A stretch of 64,000 nucleotides of DNA from Prinia subflava (taxonomy: Eukaryota; Chordata; Aves; Passeriformes; Cisticolidae). This document shows positions 56,431 through 64,000 of the stretch, piece by piece. The stretch is from the NCBI RefSeq assembly GCF_021018805.1, contig NC_086253.1:9674735-9738734 (forward strand). The letters are read 5' to 3'. A program made the translations under genes and the position numbers. The first letter of the stretch is position 1; every line of letters starts with the position of its first letter. Below the pieces are notes generated by a model. It saw only the letters and a list, made by a program, of their open reading frames with translations. It did no database searches and was not told where the DNA came from.

Positions 56431-59400
56431 ACTGAAAATTGGCAAATCCAGCAGTTTTAGTACTGAGGAATTATTTTTCCACAAATAAAGACTAACGAAA
56501 ACCTCAAATGTCACCGCGTTGTTGGTCTATCTAACTTAGCAAAGGCGAAAGAACTTGTGCATCCTCTGTCCGTGCTGCAAGACACAGAGCCCGCAGTGGG
56601 AGAGATCCCACGGAGAAACTCAGCGGAGGCACTGCTGGGTGTGAACACCCTCCTTGAGGTAAAGCACGATCCTCCTCTCTGCAAGGAGAGCGCAGGAAAG
56701 AGGGACTGCGTCTCCCCGTCATTTACTAGCTGTCAAGCAAAGGGCAGAAGCAGTTTCTGTGTTTTTTGAGGCCAAACATCGCCGTAAAGAACTGCAAAAA
56801 TCTCTTTACAATCCGCCTTGCACAGACACCACAGGTGGGCAGTGGGATGAAGGGGATGAAGCTCTGCCTGTCTCTGCTTCATCTACCAACAGCTCCAGAA
56901 ATCTGAACACAGACCTGCTGTGTAGATTTTTTTTTCTGTTTGTTTGCCATTGGACTATTAAAAAAAAATCGAGAAATAAGCAAACCACGCAAATGACATT
57001 TTGTGGGGGGAAATAACAGTAGGTGGTTACAATGGCATTAAAAATGTGCTGAGTATCTCTCATTGCATGTTCCTGTGGTTTTAATACTCACCGAACCGAG
57101 ATTTGTTTTGTTTATATATGAAACAAAGATAATTGCTAGAGCCTAAAAACTCATGTATTTCTTTTGACTTGACTGGATTTTACTTGTGTTAAAAATATGG
57201 TTCAAGACAAGTAGATAACAAAATAGAGTTGATTTAGAAATCTCTTCGTCTCTTTCAAGGGTGAAAGCAGAAAGTGGAAATATATTGTTTGAACATATCA
57301 ATGAAAACAGATTTGGTCTTTCCACGGAGGAGATCAGGAAAAGAAAATCACAGTAAATTATAGAAATAAAACCATATAAAACAGGTATAACGATAAAACT
57401 CTTTAAAGAAAAATTAAGTGTTAATCTGAGAAAAGATTCAATAACACAGACAAAATGGGTTCAGCTGGAAGGGGGTCGGTAGTCACATCTTGGGGTGATA
57501 GAATAATTTGGACAACTGTCAAGACTTACAGACAATGCCCAAGGAAAACCCAGGAGGAGGATGGTGCAATTTCAACACAGAAAAAGAGCATTCCCTGTAC
57601 GAGGAACAGCTGGGTCGCGGCTAGGCAATGGATAGGTTTGAAATGTGCCTGAAGATGGTGCTGTTTGGATGGCAGAAGAAAGGGCTCGGACCGTTGCAGT
57701 AAAGAGATTATACCGTCAAACAAATAAATAAATAATAAATGGTTCACCTAAATTTCTGTAACCCTCCAGCAGATTGTTCAAGCAATAATTCCAAAATCTA
57801 AGCAGGGAAGATTCATATAGAAAAGGCTTGACAACCAACTGAATTCTTGAATAATTTTACTGTGATAAAACAGTTTCTGGTGAGTGAAGTTTCACTCCCT
57901 GATAGCTCTCAGCAGATGCCATTCTCCCATTCCAGCACATCCAAGGTCCTTCTGCCCTCCTCCCAACACCCCACCCTGAGCAGAGCCTTTAAAAGCTTGT
58001 GTCTGTGCATGAACTATTCCAAGGAAAGGAGAAATGGAAGGGAAATTCTCATGCCTGACTTTTAAGCAACAGATGGTGGAGGAATTTAAAGTGGAATTTC
58101 CCACCACGTACAAGCTTTAATGTTATTAAACTTGATTTTAATGTAACTGCAAAATGGTCTGCTATAGTTTATGACAGTCAATTCTACTGTCCTTGCCAGG
58201 CTGGAAACCAGATTTATTTCTGATGGTTTTTATAAGGTAATTTTTTAAAAGGCACCAGGATCTGGACTAGCAGATTCAAAAAGAAACTCACTGACACATA
58301 TAAGACACTTCTCTGCAATTAGCAATAAATAATCCTAGGGGAAAGCAAGTTTTCTGGCAAAATACAGCTCTTGCAAAATTTATGCTTTCCCTTCAATTGC
58401 ACAACATTTTTTAACACCATATGCCAATCTGGGAATCTCAAGCCTAGTAATTAGCTCCGAGTTTTTGGAACACTTCATAAGGGTGATTAATCCCAACTGT
58501 ATTATCTGGTGTCAGTTACTCTGAGCTGGAGACGCAGCACAGGAGTTACCAGCCAGTGAATTGTGCAATAATGACCAGATGCCACATGCTATTCCTGGAT
58601 GTAGATTTTACCTATAACCCATTTTAGATCCAATTAAGAGAAAATTCATGTTTCCTCCCGGTGCAAGGCAGGACAGGCTGCATTTTTTGCATAAGACAAT
58701 GTCTCCCATTTGTCAGGCTTTAAGTCAATCCCCTGCTGAGCCATTGTACTGAAATACAAGCCGCTTTTAAAAATTTTAAATTTACTTCTTTCCAACAAAA
58801 ACATTATTCCAGAACTGCCTAATGACAGTCGTAGGACCTTAACAACTTGCAAGATCGAAGTCTTGAGTGGAAGCACAACCTTGGCATGGATTAAGGCACA
58901 GGAAGCCTTTCCTGAGGTCTGTTGCTCTCTCCTGAGCTCCCCCACTGTAGCAGCTCCAGCTTTGTCCCTCCCATCTCAGTGTCTGGTCTGTGCTGCCTTG
59001 GATGGAGAGGTCCCCAGAGCCGGGCCAGCCATCTGCATTGTCCCTGCAGTGAAATCTCCATTTCAGAGGTATCAGGAGCTCCCCATTGTCCTCTGCTGGT
59101 TTCATGATCTTTTTTACTTGTGCCCCCAGAAGGAAGTTGAAGGCAGCCTAAGTCTCACTGGAGGGACAGCAAATGCAACTGAATTGCTCTGTGATAGTTG
59201 TCTTTTTCTTGCTCCACAGCAGCAGAATTAACTCTCCTCCAAGGGATCTTCTGACCATAGGGCTTACATCTGGCAGGCCAAATCAAATCCACTGGGAATT
59301 GTTGCCTATGATTTGGCAAATCACTTTTTTTCGTGTGTCCTCTGGGGGAGAAGAAACCCAAAACAAGAAACCCACAAACCTAGCCATTAATAATGCCATT

Positions 59401-62400
59401 TGTCTTATGGCCTTTGCAGGTGGGAATCAGTTCCCAGAGCAATGTGTCTGTGTCCCTCAAGCCATGGAGCACTAAATGGCCCTGATCCAGCACCATGTGA
59501 GCCTCCCAAAAGTCCTGGGTCATAACTGAAGTCCCGTGTAAATATCTTGGATGACTTTGGGAATATCAAAACACACACAGTAGCTACCTTTAAACAACCT
59601 AATGATGTTCTGGACATGTCAGCATGAACTGTCCTCACAGTCAGTGGAGGTTGTTAGGCTCCATTGGGGCACAGTGCCTCTGATAAATGTGTCCTGTGGA
59701 TGAGACACACTGTGTGCAATATTCATAACTTTCTGTGCACATTAGGGTGTCTAGGTTGGCTGTAAAATGACTAAATTATATATTATTTCCACTACAAATA
59801 ACCCAGGTTCTCTTTTTCTGTTTTATGTAACAATAAAAGTGGAAGTGATGCTGGTGAAACAGAACATCTGTGTTTCTCATTCTCCAAAAGCTTCACAGAT
59901 TGTGGTTGGGAAGGAGAAAATAGCTTTTCCAAAAAAGTCATGAGAAAGCTTCCTAGGAAGGAGATGATATTTCCAAGGCATTAAAATGGGGAGAGGAAAA
60001 ACAAACAAACAAACAAAAAAAACCCCCACCCCTAAGGAGGAACACAAATTCATTCTTTCAAAACAAGAACCTTGACAAGGTTGTCTTTATAGAGCAGCTT
60101 GTTCTGGATTTTGTGAGTTCTATTTCAGTCCCAAGGCTAAGTACCCAGCAAGACCAAGTCCCATATCAGAGAGATGGGGACCTAAATTAAGACAACAGTA
60201 AAAGAGGGAAATATATGAGGCTCAGTTTTCAGACAGTGGAGGAACAAGGCAAGCGAAATATTTATTACTCCAAGGTCAGAGGGTGTCTTAGGTAGGGTCA
60301 GAATTGAACACAGGATTGCCCTGTGCTGTTCTGATTTTACAAATTACTTGTCTCCATCCTTGTAGAGACACGTGGATTTGGCAATTTACTGTGTAGGGTA
60401 TTTTTTCAGCTAGATGTGAAATTTGAGGCAGGCTATATGGGTAGGGTTTTGCTTGTTTGTTTGGGATTCTTGTTGTTAGGGTTCTTTCTACTTTTTTCCC
60501 CTTCTTTTTCTTTTTTCTTTTTTTTTTTTTTAAGTAGACAAAAAGTCTATGTGGCTCATGAAATAAACCAACATTTGGAAACTGCTCTTTGAGCTCAGTT
60601 ATTAACTGCTAAATGATTTTCAAAGCAGGTCTGCTTCCTATTTTTTCCATTTCCAAATATAAAATGTGTCACTATTCTGCCTTGTGTGTTAAGATGTTAG
60701 ATCAATATCTGAATAATTAAATGCAGCAGGACAATGCACAGTTTAATTAGCCTTGAGGTTTTCAGAGTATTAGCTATTAAAACTAAGTAGGAAAATTGGC
60801 TTACTCTGAAGCCTTTTATTTATAAATTGCAACTTGGCAGAAGCACAGATCTAAGTTTAGTGTGCATTTGGATTGTGCAGTACAGAAGTGCTAGAAGAAA
60901 ATCTTAATCCACCTGGACCTCAGCAGTGGTTTTTGTCTGAGATGTGTTACTGTGCTCTCACAGCACCTGGAGCAGCCCAAGGGGTTCTGCAGCACCAGAA
61001 CCATTTCAGAGCTGTTTTACACCATGGATCTCACCTGTGCTTGGCTTTGAATAAACTTTTAGTGAGAAATGAGAAAAACACACCCGTCAGGCTGTGTTGA
61101 GAGCACTTTGCACAGGTCTGTGCCTGGTCAGGGCAGGGATGTAGCCTCGAGGTGCATTGTGAAAAGATCCTTTTGGTCTTCAGTTACACTCTGTCCTGGT
61201 GTTTAAGCAATTAAAAGGTGTCTACAATCATGTCCCCAGTCAAGGATTAGCAAAGATGTTCCTCTGGGTCATCTTATTTTCACCTACATTTTTCTCCAAT
61301 AATTGCAGTTTCAAGTTAATACAGGTGCACATTTTGGAAGAAGATTAAAAGAGGAAACTAAGGCAGTGGGGAGAGAAATATTTTATATGCTTTTAATATT
61401 AGTGCAGAATGACCAGACACTTTTCTCATTGACTTAATTTACACAAGGAAAAATGCAAGATGTTGATTCCCACCAGCAGAATTCTTTCCCATGCATTGCC
61501 TCACAAGGGTACTGTTTCATACCAAGGAAGGCTGGCTAAATGTGCACATGGAAGAAACATCAGATAAGGCTGCAGAATAGAAATAAGTCCAAAACAAAGA
61601 ACATGTGGCCTATGGTCAAAATCACTACCTTGAAATAGGTCAGATACAGAAGATTTTAGCTTGAGGAAAGGCACAGTTTTGTAATTTCTTTCCTCAGATT
61701 TCATTTAGATCCAAACAACTCCTATTAAATGGAAGCCATATAAACTTATACACCAGTCAAAAATTTCCCCAGATTCAGACTCTGTGAAGGACAACCTTGA
61801 GATTTTTAGGATTCTTTTCTTAATCATGCTGATTGTGGTAGAATTTTAAATTACTTCCATCTATATATGCTGATTAATATCTGATTAGGTACAGATAGAG
61901 TAACTGGCATCTATTAGTGTTTGCAAAATTGGTAGTAGCAAACTAATCTGGAATATTAATCTGAACTTAAATTTAAATTAAAGAATCTATAAGTTCTTGT
62001 TAGGAGTCAGAAAGGTTCCCAAAGCTCTTTAAATACTGAGTGTTACTTAGAATCAGAAAGATGCAAGTACTTCTAAAATCCTCATTAATCCTTCCCATCC
62101 ATCATTAAATTTGGTTTTTATGGAAAGAGATAATTCAAATTCCTCAGACTCATCTTTCTCAAGGATAACCTGCATTTTAATTTACGCCTCATAAGGCTAA
62201 GGTATCTCTTCTTTGAGTCAGATCTCAGTGGATTTGAGGTTTTGTTTTGGTTTGGTTTTAAACTGGCATTAGTAGAGATGTGAAAAGGGAAAATCTGTGT
62301 GTAGGGACACTTGGAATTTCAGCACAAGATACAAAGCAAGAACCCAGCATCAGGCAAAAAGATGCTTGCTCTTTCTGACTCTGAATCATAGTCTCTTTTT

Positions 62401-64000
62401 CATTCTCTGTTGATCTCAGAGATGGGTGTCCACAAGACTTCCTGGATCAACACAAAAAAAGTCCAAAAAAATATTTCATTGTCACAACATTTTTTTTCTG
62501 AACTGAACACATAACCAATTATAGTTAACTCAGAACTATATAGTTCTTGCACTTAATAAAACAATTTAAATTATGGTGGAAATGAAGAGTTCCAGATGAA
62601 TCAATTGTTTTTTATCCCTGTGGACTAAAAGAAGAACAAATCTAAGCAAATTTAATCTACTGTGTTTTTTTATCCTCAACTGAACTTTACTTTGACTTCA
62701 CTGTACCATGTAATAATTTGGTCAAAATCACACAAAACTTGCCTTTTATGCAAGGGAATGGCTTCCATGTATCTTGGTACTGACATAGTTTTGAGGCTCT
62801 GTGCATACATTTTTAAGGATAACCTAAAGATGGAGTGATGAGTCAGGTCCTTGGTCTACTTCTGCTGTTCTTCACACTAAAAGGCACAAATGGAGGAAGG
62901 GGAAAGGTTTATTCTGGCCAAACAAGATAAAAACAACCAGAAAATGAAGCTATAAAGGTGGGCTTCTTTTCAATCTGTATCAAACATCTGGAAGTTAGGT
63001 GTTTGGTTTAATGTCAATGTCCTGTGCAGTGATTCTGGCAGCACTTGCAGCATCATCCCTGCCAAATAGGGACGCACAGAGAGCAGAAGCAAATGACCCT
63101 CTACAGGTGTCCCTCTTGCCTCTCTGCATAGGAAAAGTCAAGATAATCTATCAGACTTGACTTCTGACTTCTGTCTGGCTCCTGCCCCGAGTGGGGACCC
63201 CGAGGCACTGGAATGATGTGCTGGCTGCTGTGGAGAGCCACCTTGTTTAACACACACATCCTCCATCCCAGCAAACCCGTGGACACTTGGTGTGGAGCCC
63301 TGGAGGTGGCCAGGGCCTGACAGCCAAAAGGTACTGGTGAGATGTCACCAAGGCTGAATATCCTGACTGTCAGTCAGTGGTGGAAGCAAAATCTGTGCTC
63401 AGTGTCTCAGCAATTGCAAGCAGCTGGTGGGATTGTTTCCCTCTTGCTAAATGTAAGAGGACAGCTCCTCGGGCCTGACCAAGCCTGGGTGACCCGTCAG
63501 GGCTGCCAAGGGGATTGAATCTGCCTCACCCTGAGCAAGGAGCAAGGCAGGGTCAGGGGAGCTCTGCCAAAGGTGGACACAGAGCACATCATGTTTCAGC
63601 AGCTCAGGGAAACACGGCAGAGTGTTTTACCTGCTGACAGCTCCACAGAAGACCCCAAGCTCCTGCTGCAGAGGGTTGCCAAAAGCCCCAGGTGCTGGCA
63701 TCATTCCAGCTGCTTCCCCTCTGCTCTTTCCCCTGCTGACCTGTCCAGGCAGTGAGAAGGTAGATGGGAATGAGGGAAAGACTTCTCAGCTCATCTCATT
63801 CCCCTTTTGACAAGGCAGACGTGTTCCACGCATTTTCTCCATGGGGTCATCCAGATCTGTGAGGAAGCACCATTTCAGATCACCTGGTATGAGCTTCTGA
63901 AAAGTTCCTCTTGTGCACCTCAAAAGCACAGTTGCTGTGAACCTGAAAAGTGGATGTCTGAAAAAAGTGGCTCTGGGATATAAGGGATGTGTAAGTGTCA
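56431..64000. other. Single-copy DNA, no gene seen
   Basis: No transposon, RNA gene or convincing exon was recognised. Small features: a strong donor-like TCGGTTCG|GTGAGTATT on the minus strand near 57092, without a convincing acceptor; (AAAC)n near 60001-60018; and a T-rich run near 60507-60531. The remaining sequence is AT-rich intronic or intergenic in character. Confidence 0.5.

Noticed and set aside
55402..56460. 352-codon plus-strand frame, and 200-codon-class frames on the other registers and strand
   Set aside because: They exist because the GGGACACC octamer has no stop in any frame; the peptide is a low-complexity 8-residue cycle, and GC-rich flanks extend it.
57430..57720. Possible old retrocopy or LINE piece (frame reading GSAGRGSVVTSWGD...)
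   Set aside because: A faint resemblance to the 'ctggaagggg' CR1 end and to a decayed coding sequence, but no landmark order could be confirmed.
1..64000. CRISPR arrays, rRNA, tRNA genes, bacterial operons, phage or plasmid genes
   Set aside because: No direct-repeat/spacer pattern, cloverleaf with A and B boxes, or dense long coding frames could be seen; the repeat content is that of a bird nuclear genome.

Overview
The window looks like single-copy, mostly AT-rich intronic or intergenic DNA from a bird, probably a songbird. The evidence is the repeat content. There are CR1 LINE fragments, one ending in the typical CR1 3' octamer-like tail (CTATGATTC). There are short LTRs resembling avian ERVL and class II/ERVK families. 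SINEs and L1 are absent, microsatellites are sparse, and several very long mononucleotide runs occur. These family calls rest on recalled consensus patterns, because no database could be searched. Nothing bacterial, plasmid-like or viral (apart from old LTRs) is present. No complete protein-coding gene can be demonstrated; the long open frames at 55.4-56.5 kb and 54.6-55.3 kb are by-products of tandem repeats that lack stop codons.

Layout: 0-5 kb holds AT-rich DNA with a well-preserved 326-bp solo LTR (2670-2995, 6-bp target duplication) and a 57-nt poly(A). 5.0-6.1 kb has a CR1 3' end and a shortened ERVL-like LTR, both on the minus strand. 6-20 kb is largely featureless, with a very old CR1-type reverse-transcriptase remnant at 15.3-15.8 kb. 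20.4-26 kb is a GC/CpG-rich domain (CpG islands about 22.1-24.45 and 25.3-25.66 kb) set in non-repetitive DNA, plausibly a promoter and regulatory hub. 28.0-31.0 kb is a transposon cluster: a deleted CR1 copy and two LTRs in opposite orientations. 31-54 kb is mostly single-copy with small low-complexity tracts and a CpG pocket at 40.2 kb. 54.2-56.4 kb is a second GC-rich domain containing a 219-bp pure purine AAAAGG array and a roughly 446-bp GGGACACC minisatellite. 56.4-64 kb shows nothing recognisable.

The most gene-like signal is a set of three minus-strand segments with good splice consensus. They are 45269-45320 (start codon in a strong Kozak context), 33071-33104, and an acceptor at 20646/20647. 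Joined in that order they keep one reading frame open and run into a coding-looking stretch (MDGRFAMDLNELDQDIFVRL). I do not recognise the protein, and chance cannot be excluded, because other splice-like pairs occur in the window. It is offered as a testable gene model, not an established gene.
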